Source: a virus
Reading direction: 5' to 3' (one strand)
IMG/VR virus record: IMGVR_UViG_3300046171_000193
Location: 87,682 to 151,681 of that record
Length of the DNA: 64,000 nt
Below, piece by piece: positions 51,659-59,087 of the stretch (its first letter is position 1; each line of letters opens with the position of its first letter). The translations under genes and the position numbers were made by a program. Below the pieces are notes generated by a model. The model saw only the letters and a list, made by a program, of their open reading frames with translations, was not told where the DNA came from and searched no databases.

Positions 51659-52705
51659 ATGTCAATAATGGATAAACTCAAAAAGAACTCTAAGTTAAAA
51701 AATACGGAGGTTCTTTCTGAGTCAAAATTCTTTAACGAAAAGGATATGACTCCAACAGATGTGCCAATGGTAAATGTGGCACTATCTGGATCTGTCGATG
51801 GCGGTTTAGCTTCGGGCCTTACTGTTCTTGCAGGTCCATCAAAACATTTTAAAACGTCATTCGCTCTACTAATGGCTGCAGCATATCTTAATAAACATAA
51901 AGATGCTGTTATGCTATTTTATGATTCTGAGTTTGGTTCACCTCAAGCTTATTTTGAACAATTTGGTGTTGATACATCTAGAGTCCTTCACACTCCTATT
52001 ACAAATGTAGAAGAACTCAAATTCGATATGATGGGCCAACTAGAAGGTCTTGAGCGCAAAGATAAAGTTATCGTTGTTATCGATTCAATTGGTAACTTAG
52101 CATCTAAAAAAGAAATGGAAGATGCTTTAAACGAAAAGTCAGTAGCTGATATGTCAAGAGCAAAAGCTCTTAAAGGATTATTCCGAATGGCAACACCATA
52201 TCTTGCTATGAAAAATATTCCAATGCTTGCTGTAAATCATACGTATATGGAGATTGGATTATTTCCAAAAGCTATTGTCGGTGGTGGCACAGGCATTTAC
52301 TACTCAGCAGATAATATATGGATTATTGGTCGTCAACAAGATAAAAAAGGCACTGAGGTTCAAGGTTATCATTTCGTTATTAATGTGGAGAAATCAAGAT
52401 ATGTTAAAGAAAAGTCTAAAATACCTATTACCGTTAGTTGGGATGGTGGTGTTCGTAATTATAGTGGGCTCCTTGATGTCGCTCTCGCAGGCTCTTACAT
52501 CATTAAACCATCGAACGGCTGGTATGCACGAGTCGATCAAACAACTGGAGAGTATGGTCCAAAAGTTAGATACGACCAAACCTTAGAAAAAGAATTCTGG
52601 GATCCTATCTTTGCTGAAACTGATTTCAAAGAATTTATTAAAAAGCAATATACGATAGGTCATAAAGAACAGGTATCGATGGATGAAATCGTAGAAGAAG
52701 CATGA
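51659..52705 (+). CDS. uvsX: RecA-like recombinase UvsX
   Basis: 348 residues. Walker A AGPSKHFKTS (residues 58-67), DSEFGSPQAYFEQFG, Walker B VIVVIDSIGNLASKKE and VNHTYMEIGLFPK are typical of UvsX. It drives strand exchange in recombination-dependent replication with UvsY and gp32. AAAAGGATG precedes the start. Confidence 0.95.
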   Translation: MSIMDKLKKNSKLKNTEVLSESKFFNEKDMTPTDVPMVNVALSGSVDGGLASGLTVLAGPSKHFKTSFALLMAAAYLNKHKDAVMLFYDSEFGSPQAYFEQFGVDTSRVLHTPITNVEELKFDMMGQLEGLERKDKVIVVIDSIGNLASKKEMEDALNEKSVADMSRAKALKGLFRMATPYLAMKNIPMLAVNHTYMEIGLFPKAIVGGGTGIYYSADNIWIIGRQQDKKGTEVQGYHFVINVEKSRYVKEKSKIPITVSWDGGVRNYSGLLDVALAGSYIIKPSNGWYARVDQTTGEYGPKVRYDQTLEKEFWDPIFAETDFKEFIKKQYTIGHKEQVSMDEIVEEA

Positions 52706-53010
52706 TCAATATAGATAAACTTTCTGAAGGGGTTGACTATGAGTTAATCCCTTCTCCTGAAAATGAACAGGCATGGAACATAAGATTTAAGACAGGCCCT
52801 TATGTTGAGACTGTTGTACAGTTTGGTGCTATTTCTATTAATGGACCTGATGAAGCAATTAATTTTAATTTTACTATCATCGAAAGTCCTGATGATAATT
52901 TAACTCCTGACAACCCAATGTTTCAACAAGTTTGTGGATTAGTCTTACATGACGTCATTGAAATGGCTATAAGTAAAGACGAATTAATCATGAGCGAGAG
53001 GAAAGAATGA
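52702..53010 (+). CDS. Conserved hypothetical between uvsX and gp41
   Basis: 102 residues, acidic, with VETVVQFGAISINGPDEAINFNFTIIESP and a helical C-terminus. Proteins of similar size and start (MINIxKL) occupy this slot in marine T4-like phages. Function unknown. 4-bp overlaps on both sides. Confidence 0.7.
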   Translation: MINIDKLSEGVDYELIPSPENEQAWNIRFKTGPYVETVVQFGAISINGPDEAINFNFTIIESPDDNLTPDNPMFQQVCGLVLHDVIEMAISKDELIMSERKE

Positions 53011-53429
53011 GAATATTAATTATGGGTTTACCTGGTTCTGGCAAGACACATCTTGCAGTCAGGTTACAAGGACTTTTAAAAGACTGTGCATGGTATAATG
53101 CTGATGCTATTCGTAAGATGGCTGACGATTGGGACTTTACCGAATCAGGTAGACACAGACAAGCAGAACGAATGAACACACTAGCTAACTTTGAAGGTGC
53201 TCGAGGCCGTACAGTCATATGTGACTTTGTGTGTCCAACAATTGAAACTAGAAAACTATTTGATCATGACATTATGATTTGGATGAATACTATAGAGCAA
53301 GGCAGATTTGCAGATACAAACAAAATGTTCCAGAATCCTGATAATCCTACATACACTGTCAAGGGATTTCAGTCAGACGAAGAAATACAAAAATTTGCAA
53401 CACAATTAGGGAGCGCATATGGCATTTGA
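53007..53429 (+). CDS. APS kinase (CysC)-like P-loop kinase
   Basis: 140 residues. Walker A MGLPGSGKTHLA at residues 6-17; CAWYNADAIRKMADDWDFTESGRHRQAERM is close to the substrate loop of adenylylsulfate kinases; GRTVICDFVCP follows. No sulfate adenylyltransferase is evident here, and similar kinases act on other small alcohols, so the substrate is open. Overlaps the nucleotidyltransferase gene by 11 bp. Confidence 0.72.
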   Translation: MRILIMGLPGSGKTHLAVRLQGLLKDCAWYNADAIRKMADDWDFTESGRHRQAERMNTLANFEGARGRTVICDFVCPTIETRKLFDHDIMIWMNTIEQGRFADTNKMFQNPDNPTYTVKGFQSDEEIQKFATQLGSAYGI

Positions 53430-53832
53430 TTGGAAGAAACCAACAGCACAGATGTTGGGACGATGGCAACCATGGCACAAAGGCCATACTAATTTATTTA
53501 AAAAAGCATTAGAGCAAACCGGTCAAGTAGCTATTATGGTTCGAGATGTTGGTGGAATCATCGGTCAGGATGCTGGCGGTGGTAGAACAGTAAAACAAGA
53601 TGATAACCCATTTGATTTTAATTTTGTTTCTGCACAAATTATTCTTAATTTGCAAAATGAAGGATTTACAATAAACGAAGAATATGTTATAATGGAAGTA
53701 CCAAACATTGTTGACATTAGTTATGGTCGTGGTGTTGGGTATACATTTACAGAGCACGATCTTGGAGAAGAGATTCATAAGATTAGTGCTACCAATATCC
53801 GTAAAAACATGCGAGAAAGTGGAATGCTTTGA
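53419..53832 (+). CDS. NadM/cytidylyltransferase-like nucleotidyltransferase
   Basis: 137 residues. GRWQPWHKGHTNLFKKAL carries HxGH; DVGGIIGQDAGGGRTVKQDDNPF and ISATNIRKNMRES (ISxTxIR) complete the active site. Similar proteins near uvsX-gp41 in marine T4-like phages are called cytidylyltransferases. Paired with the upstream kinase. The gp41 promoter lies inside. Confidence 0.78.
   Translation: MAFDWKKPTAQMLGRWQPWHKGHTNLFKKALEQTGQVAIMVRDVGGIIGQDAGGGRTVKQDDNPFDFNFVSAQIILNLQNEGFTINEEYVIMEVPNIVDISYGRGVGYTFTEHDLGEEIHKISATNIRKNMRESGML
53665..53693 (+). promoter_or_regulatory. Sigma70-like promoter of gp41
   Basis: TTTACA (53665-53670), 17-bp spacer, TATAAT (53688-53693) inside the nucleotidyltransferase gene, 135 bp before gp41. 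Confidence 0.62.
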
Positions 53833-55197
53833 ACACAAACATTGAACAGACTATATTGCGAAACCTTCTGGTGGATGATAAATTCATGCGGAAGGTTTTG
53901 CCTTTTATAAAGAATGAATATTTTGAAGGTGTCTATCGCCAACTGTTTAAACAAGTCGGACTATATGTTCAGAAATATAATAAACTACCAACACAAGAAT
54001 CTTTTAAAATTGAATTAGATGATGCTGATAATTTTAACGATGAGCAATATCGCCATGCAGTAGAAATCCTACCTGAGATATTTAAGACAGAAGAAATTGA
54101 TAATGAATGGCTGATTGACAAGACCTGAGAAGTGGTGTCAAGATAGAGCATTACATAATGCTGTAATGGAATCTATCAGTATTATAGATGGTAAACATCA
54201 AAGTCTTTCAAAGAATGCGTTACCAGAGATCCTCTCTGATGCTCTGGCAGTCAACTTTGACGCAAATATCGGTCATGACTATCTTGGTAACTTTAATGCT
54301 CGATATGAGTTTTATCATAAAGAGGAAGAACGTGTAGCATTTGATTTAGAATATTTTAATAAAATTACAAAAGGCGGTTTGCCAAATAAGACTTTAAACA
54401 TTTGCCTTGCCGGTACGGGTGTCGGTAAATCGTTGTTTATGTGTCACCAAGCTTCGGCTGCTCTTACAGATCAAAAGAATGTTCTTTACATTACAATGGA
54501 AATGGCAGAAGAACGTATCGCAGAGCGTATTGATGCCAACCTTCTTAATATTCCAATCGATCAACTAGATAAACTTTCAAGAGATATGTTCTCGCAGAAA
54601 GTATCTCAGCTTGCTAAACAAACAAACGGTCGATTAATTGTAAAAGAATATCCTACTGGCTCTGCACACTCTGGTCACTTCCGTGCATTACTTAACGAAC
54701 TAAAACTAAAAAAGAAATTTGTGCCAGATATTATCTTCATTGATTATCTTAATATCTGTGCATCTTCACGTATGAAAGCAATGGGAGGATCAATCAATTC
54801 CTATACGTACATTAAAGCAATTGCTGAAGAGCTACGTGGTCTTGCGGTCGAGTTTGACGTACCGGTCGTCTCTGCAACGCAAACGACTCGTAGTGGTTAT
54901 TCTAACTCAGATATTGGGCTTGAAGATACGTCCGAGTCTTTTGGATTACCCGCAACCGCCGACTTAATGTTTGCACTTATCTCTTCTGAAGAGCTTGAGA
55001 AAGAAGGCAAGATTATGGTCAAGCAATTAAAGAATAGATATAACGATCCAACTTATAAAAAGAAATTTGTAGTAGGCGTCGATAGATCTAAGATGAGATT
55101 GTACGACGTTGATGAAACTAGTCAGACTCTTAGTGATGATACTCCGGTCTTTGATCGGGCAGAAATGAACAAGCGATTTGAGGACTTTAAACTTTGA
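53829..55197 (+). CDS. gp41: Replicative helicase gp41 (frame disrupted)
   Basis: TTG start overlapping the upstream TGA. The N-terminal 99 residues (MNTNIEQTILRNLLVDDKF...) are followed by a break at about 54126 in AAG AC(C)(T) GAG AAG TGG; dropping either base rejoins WLIDKTEKWCQDRALHNAV. DnaB-type helicase: Walker A LAGTGVGKSLF, YITMEMAEERI, IDYLNICASSR and ATQTTRSGYSN. About 456 residues when repaired (T4: 475). Confidence 0.93.
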
Positions 55198-55847
55198 AGG
55201 TAAGATTAATTGGTTACACTCAACCACCAGAAGATATCGTCGGTCTCGACGATCTACAAGACATCGTCGCGTATTGTGCCCGTGTCTCCAACCCATCCAA
55301 CCAAATCAACTCAGAGACATCGGGAAAACTCCTCGACTACCTCATCAAGCACAAACACTGGTCACCGTTCGAAATGTGCTCGGCCACGCTCGAAGTCGAA
55401 ACGACAAGAGATATTGCGAGACAGTTCCTCAGGCACAGGTCGTTTTCCTTTCAAGAGTTTAGCCAGCGTTATGCTGATATTCGTTCTTTTAATAATTCTT
55501 TTGTGATACGTGAGGCAAGACTTCAAGACGAAAAGAATCGGCAAAATAGCGTAGCTAATACAGATAAGAAGCTTTCTATGGAATGGGACGCTAAACAAAA
55601 TAAAGTAATAAAAGAAGCTAAAGCTGCTTATAATTGGGCAATAGAAAATGGAATCGCAAAAGAACAAGCAAGAGCAGTGTTGCCAGAAGGTAACACCGTT
55701 AGTAAGCTCTATGTTAATGGCACCATTCGTAGCTGGATACATTATATCGAGCTCCGTTCTGCAAATGGGACACAACTTGAACATATGGAATTGGCAAGAG
55801 AAGTCGGACAAACAATAGCAAAGATTTTTCCATATTTTGCAGAGTGA
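55194..55847 (+). CDS. thyX: Flavin-dependent thymidylate synthase ThyX
   Basis: 217 residues. The ThyX motif RHRSFSFQEFSQRY lies at residues 80-93; KHKHWSPFEM and the C-terminal IRSWIHYIELRS are also typical. It methylates dUMP using FAD and folate. TTG start overlaps the gp41 stop (TTTGA). Complements dCMP deaminase at 45751. Confidence 0.95.
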   Translation: MKVRLIGYTQPPEDIVGLDDLQDIVAYCARVSNPSNQINSETSGKLLDYLIKHKHWSPFEMCSATLEVETTRDIARQFLRHRSFSFQEFSQRYADIRSFNNSFVIREARLQDEKNRQNSVANTDKKLSMEWDAKQNKVIKEAKAAYNWAIENGIAKEQARAVLPEGNTVSKLYVNGTIRSWIHYIELRSANGTQLEHMELAREVGQTIAKIFPYFAE

Positions 55848-55885
55848 CAATTATGTTACACATAACCGCTGAGACAAAATAACTG

Positions 55886-55914
55886 TGTACATTTGCTTTT
55901 TTATGTGGTAATAT
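55886..55914 (+). promoter_or_regulatory. Sigma70-like phage promoter of the lysin gene
   Basis: TGTACA (55886-55891), 17-bp spacer ending ATGTGG, TAATAT (55909-55914), then GAGGCA before the ATG at 55943. Confidence 0.8.
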
Positions 55915-55942
55915 AGTATCATATAAAAAATGAGGCAGTACA

Positions 55943-56431
55943 ATGAAAAAGTTAATATCAGCAGTATTAATCAATACCGTTATAGCAACATCAGTTGCAT
56001 ACGCAGGTATTGACGTTGTTAAGAAGAAGCAACAATCAGAGAACTTAGAATGTTTGGCTTTAAATATTTACTTTGAGACTTCAGCTCGCAGTTTAGCAGA
56101 TTCTATGGCTGTAACAGATGTTGTCTTAAATAGAGTTGAGAGTACACGCTATCCAGATAATATTTGTGACGTTGTGCATCAAGGATATAAAAAAGGCAGT
56201 CGCTATTGCCAGTTCAGCTGGTATTGTGACGGCAAATCAGACACACCTCATAATGATGAGGTATGGGAAAAGTCACGTAAGTTTGCACGTGACATGTTAG
56301 TCAACGGCCAGTTTAGGGGTATAACTGAAGGAGCAACACATTATCATGCTACTTACAGTAAACCATTCTGGTCATCTAAACTTAATCGTATTGCTCGTAT
56401 CGGAGCACACATATTTTATTGGGAGAAGTAA
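55943..56431 (+). CDS. Secreted cell wall hydrolase (SleB-like endolysin)
   Basis: 162 residues. Signal peptide at 1-21 (LISAVLINTVIATSVAYA), then a SleB/CwlJ hydrolase domain: LECLALNIYFETSARSLADSMAVTDVVLNRV with the catalytic Glu, YPDNICDVVHQG, CQFSWYCDGKSD, and GATHYHATY. A peptidoglycan hydrolase with its own export signal, likely the endolysin. Two Cys pairs could form disulfides in the periplasm. Confidence 0.86.
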   Translation: MKKLISAVLINTVIATSVAYAGIDVVKKKQQSENLECLALNIYFETSARSLADSMAVTDVVLNRVESTRYPDNICDVVHQGYKKGSRYCQFSWYCDGKSDTPHNDEVWEKSRKFARDMLVNGQFRGITEGATHYHATYSKPFWSSKLNRIARIGAHIFYWEK

Positions 56432-56808
56432 TGATAAATTCAACTATGGCATCAGATAGCATAACAACAATATCTCTAGATGATCCAAGAGACACAATTG
56501 TTACCTTAACAGGTGATACTACATTTGATTATGTTGATTATAAGTTCGGTGAGAATAAATACTTACAAGAGCTAAAGGAGTATATTGACTCAACTTATCA
56601 AGGACACTATGCTACAAATAAATTTCAGTCAACAGAAGTTATTATTGCTAGAGGTCATGGTACAGGTTTCTGTATGGGCAACGTTGATAAGTACGCTAAT
56701 CGATACGGTAAAAAAGGTACTAAGGAGGATGCTCGTAAGGATCTCCTAAAAGTTATCCATTACGCATTATTACAATTGTATGTACACGATAGTGAAGAGG
56801 AAAAATAG
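56431..56808 (+). CDS. DUF3310-domain protein
   Basis: About 125 residues from the ATG at 56431, behind GGGAGAAG. YIDSTYQGHYATNKFQSTEVIIARGHGTGFCMGNVDKYANRYGKKG matches the phage DUF3310 pattern (HYxxxxxQxxE, FCxGNxxKYxxRYxxKG). Often annotated as nucleotide kinase-like without proof. Confidence 0.75.
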   Translation: MINSTMASDSITTISLDDPRDTIVTLTGDTTFDYVDYKFGENKYLQELKEYIDSTYQGHYATNKFQSTEVIIARGHGTGFCMGNVDKYANRYGKKGTKEDARKDLLKVIHYALLQLYVHDSEEEK

Positions 56809-56926
56809 ATACGTAGCATATGACGATAGAGGTTATGTGATAATTATATCACATAATCCACGTATAGTTAAGCATCAAGCCAAATTGGAGATGCAAAGAA
56901 GGGTAAATAACCCCATAGATGATTGA
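56792..56926 (+). CDS. Possible 44-residue ORF overlapping the tmRNA 5' end
   Basis: GTG start; begins VKRKNRYVAYDDRGYVIIIS and ends NPIDD. It overlaps the previous gene by 17 bp and the tmRNA acceptor piece by about 26 bp. The protein reads naturally, but the overlap with a structured RNA and poor ribosome site make it uncertain. Confidence 0.33.
   Translation: MKRKNRYVAYDDRGYVIIISHNPRIVKHQAKLEMQRRVNNPIDD
56831..56858 (+). other. 12-bp inverted repeat upstream of the tmRNA
   Basis: GGTTATGTGATA and TATCACATAATC pair around an ATTA loop with one G-T pair. No T-run follows. It could be an operator for ssrA, an RNA processing hairpin, or part of the small ORF by chance. Confidence 0.4.
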
Positions 56927-57130
56927 GGATATACAGGACCCCGGGGCGGTACCGGGCGCCTCCACCAAAAGCACAGTTAGATAAGTGTGTTTTTATGGGG
57001 GCGAAATAGGAATCGACTGGTATTTGAGTCTATAAATCACAAATGCAAACAATAATTTTGCACCTTCTAATTACGCCTTAGCGGCATAATTAAGGGGGCG
57101 GCCACTGCCTAGCAACAGAAGTGTGGCGTT
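56901..57130 (+). ncRNA. ssrA: Circularly permuted (two-piece) tmRNA
   Basis: The acceptor piece comes first: a T-arm (CCCGG at 56940-56944, 7-base loop, CCGGG at 56952-56956), then CGCCTCC (56957-56963) and ACCA ending at 56967. A 29-nt spacer with an 8-bp hairpin follows. The coding piece starts GGGGGCG at 56997-57003, which pairs with CGCCTCC over all 7 bp and leaves a G3-U70 pair, the alanine identity signal. AAATAGGAATCGACTGG matches the tmRNA 5' domain. A tag frame at 57045-57089 encodes ANNNFAPSNYALAA. Ends are approximate. The layout is that of alphaproteobacterial tmRNA; it rescues stalled ribosomes. Confidence 0.92.
57045..57089 (+). other. ssrA: tmRNA proteolysis tag reading frame
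   Basis: Resume codon GCA at 57045, 14 codons giving ANNNFAPSNYALAA, then TAA. The YALAA end is the ClpXP-type degron of many bacteria; the ANxNxAP start resembles alphaproteobacterial tags. Confidence 0.9.
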
Positions 57131-57152
57131 TTAACTAATCAAGGGGACAACT

Positions 57153-57386
57153 ATGGAAATCTTAAACAAAGTAAAAGCCTGGGCTGGAGGACTAGCTGAG
57201 GTTGGTCTTAGTTTAGCAGCTCTAGCGATTATACTTGAAATCTTAGGCCTACGTAATATGCCATTTATGCCAGCAAATATGAGCGTGGTTGACAATGTCA
57301 CTGATATGGTATCAGCTATAGGATCTCAAGGTGTAATAGGTTTGATCGCTGTTTGGATTCTATATGAAATCTGGAATCGTAAATAA
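57153..57386 (+). CDS. Small two-span membrane protein
   Basis: 77 residues: helices at about 14-31 (AEVGLSLAALAIILEILG) and 57-74 (GVIGLIAVWILYEIW) around MPFMPANMSVVDNVTDMV. A similar protein occurs in marine T4-like phages, from memory. Near a lysin gene it could be a holin candidate, but nothing proves it. AAGGGGAC precedes the start. Confidence 0.65.
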   Translation: MEILNKVKAWAGGLAEVGLSLAALAIILEILGLRNMPFMPANMSVVDNVTDMVSAIGSQGVIGLIAVWILYEIWNRK

Positions 57387-57398
57387 AAGGAACGAATA

Positions 57399-57764
57399 AT
57401 GAAATATGCTGCTTTAACAGCTGCTGCTCTACTAACAGCAACATCCATCCAAGCTGCCGAGATTGGTGCCACTGGCATTTCAATCGGTGCTTCTGCAACA
57501 TCTGAATATAACGTTGATGCAGAAAACATGACACTAGAAGTTACTCCTTCAATGGGCTATGAGCTCTGGGGAACAGATCTAAGTGTATCTACTGATCTTA
57601 TGATTTACAACGATGAGTTTGTATTCATGGACGTTAATCCAACAATTGATTTCAAAGTTGGATACGGCATCTGGGATAATGCAGAAGTCTATGTAGAGAC
57701 TGGTTATGATTTAGAAATGGAAGATATGTCAGACGTTGTAGTCGGCGCAACTTTCTCATTCTAA
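57399..57764 (+). CDS. Small outer-membrane beta-barrel (porin-like) protein
   Basis: 121 residues. Signal peptide 1-19 (cut after SIQA), then alternating beta strands (GATGISIGASATSEYNV, SMGYELWGTDLSVSTDLMI, IDFKVGYGIWDNAEVYVETGYDL) and a C-terminal Phe, the BAM recognition signature. About 100 mature residues allow roughly eight strands. It may alter the host outer membrane or block superinfection; role inferred. Confidence 0.72.
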   Translation: MKYAALTAAALLTATSIQAAEIGATGISIGASATSEYNVDAENMTLEVTPSMGYELWGTDLSVSTDLMIYNDEFVFMDVNPTIDFKVGYGIWDNAEVYVETGYDLEMEDMSDVVVGATFSF

Positions 57765-57772
57765 TATAAATA
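57765..57772 (+). promoter_or_regulatory. T4-type late promoter of the oxidative gene cluster
   Basis: Exact TATAAATA one base after the porin-like stop. A terminator-like hairpin lies about 24 bp downstream, before the desaturase. Confidence 0.75.
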
Positions 57773-57795
57773 GTGTCACGACTTAAATAGTGCGC

Positions 57796-57820
57796 GGGGG
57801 CCATGGTTAGCCCCCATTTT
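57796..57820 (+). terminator. GC hairpin between late promoter and desaturase (terminator or attenuator)
   Basis: GGGGGC (57796-57801) pairs with GCCCCC (57810-57815), 8-nt loop, followed by ATTTTCT. It could end the porin-like transcript, but it also lies in the leader made from the late promoter at 57765. Confidence 0.7.
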
Positions 57821-57838
57821 CTATGGATATATAGTACT

Positions 57839-58480
57839 ATGGAATTAGTTTACGCAATAATATTAGGTATACTTTGGAGTCAAGTGATTTCTCACTGGGG
57901 CGCTAGCATACTTTTACATAGACATTATTGTCATAATCAATTTAAAGTACCGGTATGGTTTGAAACTATTGGTTTGGCCATGCTAATGATTGCGTGTATC
58001 AGAACACCAATCGGTTGGATTGCATCACACAGAATGCATCATCAACATTCAGATACAGAAGACGATCCTCATGCCGCAGAGCATGTAGGTTATTGGAAAG
58101 TATTGTTTACTACATGGGATATTCCTAATATACCATCTAAATACGCTAGAGATCTATATAAAAATCCTAGATTAGTTTTTTGCCATAAACATTGGCTAAA
58201 AATATTAATCGTTGTTAATGTCATTAGTTTTATTATTAGTCCTTATTTCTGGATAGCATTTTGCGCAGTACCGTTTGTATTTGCAAAGATAGGATTCGGA
58301 TTGCTAAATACTGTAGGACATAAAGAAGAAGGTGGAGCAAACGTTCCTTGGTTAAATTTTTTTATAGCAGGTGAAGGTTATCATAAAAATCACCATGATA
58401 ATTGGAAAAGAGTAAGGCTGCATAAATACGATACCGCTGGATGGATTGCTGAAAAATTATTTAAAAATGAAAAAGCATGA
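57839..58480 (+). CDS. Fatty acid desaturase (acyl-lipid/acyl-CoA delta-9 type)
   Basis: 213 residues from the ATG at 57839; the ATG at 57803 lies in the hairpin loop. Three histidine boxes bind the di-iron centre: HRHYCH, HRMHHQHSD and HKNHHD, with SHWGASILLHRH and GEGYHKNHHDNW in usual context. Hydrophobic segments at 1-20, 38-57 and ~125-155. It introduces a double bond in membrane fatty acids; known from other marine T4-like phages. Shorter than bacterial enzymes. Confidence 0.9.
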   Translation: MELVYAIILGILWSQVISHWGASILLHRHYCHNQFKVPVWFETIGLAMLMIACIRTPIGWIASHRMHHQHSDTEDDPHAAEHVGYWKVLFTTWDIPNIPSKYARDLYKNPRLVFCHKHWLKILIVVNVISFIISPYFWIAFCAVPFVFAKIGFGLLNTVGHKEEGGANVPWLNFFIAGEGYHKNHHDNWKRVRLHKYDTAGWIAEKLFKNEKA

Positions 58481-59087
58481 ATTACCCACAATAGCAAACT
58501 TTAATCTAAATATTGATTTAAAAGATTTGCAATACGAAGCGCATAAGCTTTACGAAAAATTTACTGATGTACGAACTGCTAATCCAATGTTATGTGACAA
58601 TCATATGGAATTAGTTAAGAACGTATACGATAACTTTGAACAGATTAATCTAACGGAGCCAAGCGAAATACTTCCATATACGGAAAGTATTAAAGAACGG
58701 CTTAAGCGTAGGGAAGAGCATTTATATAATGTTCCAACTGAAGATTATACTAATAGTTATTTTGAAAAGATTGTCACACAACTTAAATCGCCAGCCAGTA
58801 GAGTTCGAATAACCAAATTGGCACCAGGCAAAACAATTCCGTTCCATGTTGATTATGATGTATCGTATGCGGTAAGATGCATATGTCCAATCTATGGTGG
58901 TAAGAATGTTATAAATCTCTTTAGAAGAGACGGTAAACTTGAAGCATATAATTTAGAAGACGGAAATGCATACTTTCTGAATATAGGTTACCCTCATGCA
59001 GTTGTGAACATGAGTGATGCACCTAGGATTGCATTGATGTTTAGTTTGGATGGAACAGATGACCTTACAGATCTCAGATTACGCTGA
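58467..59087 (+). CDS. 2OG-Fe(II)/aspartyl hydroxylase-like protein
   Basis: About 206 residues from the ATG at 58467, inside the desaturase 3' end. IPFHVDYDVSYAVRC (HxD) and GNAYFLNIGYPHAVVN (distal His) with RIALMFSLDG form a double-stranded beta-helix iron site like aspartyl beta-hydroxylases. Substrate unknown. Overlaps the next gene. Confidence 0.7.
   Translation: MKKHELPTIANFNLNIDLKDLQYEAHKLYEKFTDVRTANPMLCDNHMELVKNVYDNFEQINLTEPSEILPYTESIKERLKRREEHLYNVPTEDYTNSYFEKIVTQLKSPASRVRITKLAPGKTIPFHVDYDVSYAVRCICPIYGGKNVINLFRRDGKLEAYNLEDGNAYFLNIGYPHAVVNMSDAPRIALMFSLDGTDDLTDLRLR

Noticed and set aside
56931-56967. A tRNA gene ending in CCACCA
   Set aside because: No upstream acceptor strand, D-arm or anticodon arm fits; the acceptor strand pairs with the downstream GGGGGCG instead, giving a permuted tmRNA.
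57803-57838. Earlier start for the desaturase at 57803
   Set aside because: The ATG lies in the hairpin loop without ribosome site; the protein family begins near the ATG at 57839.
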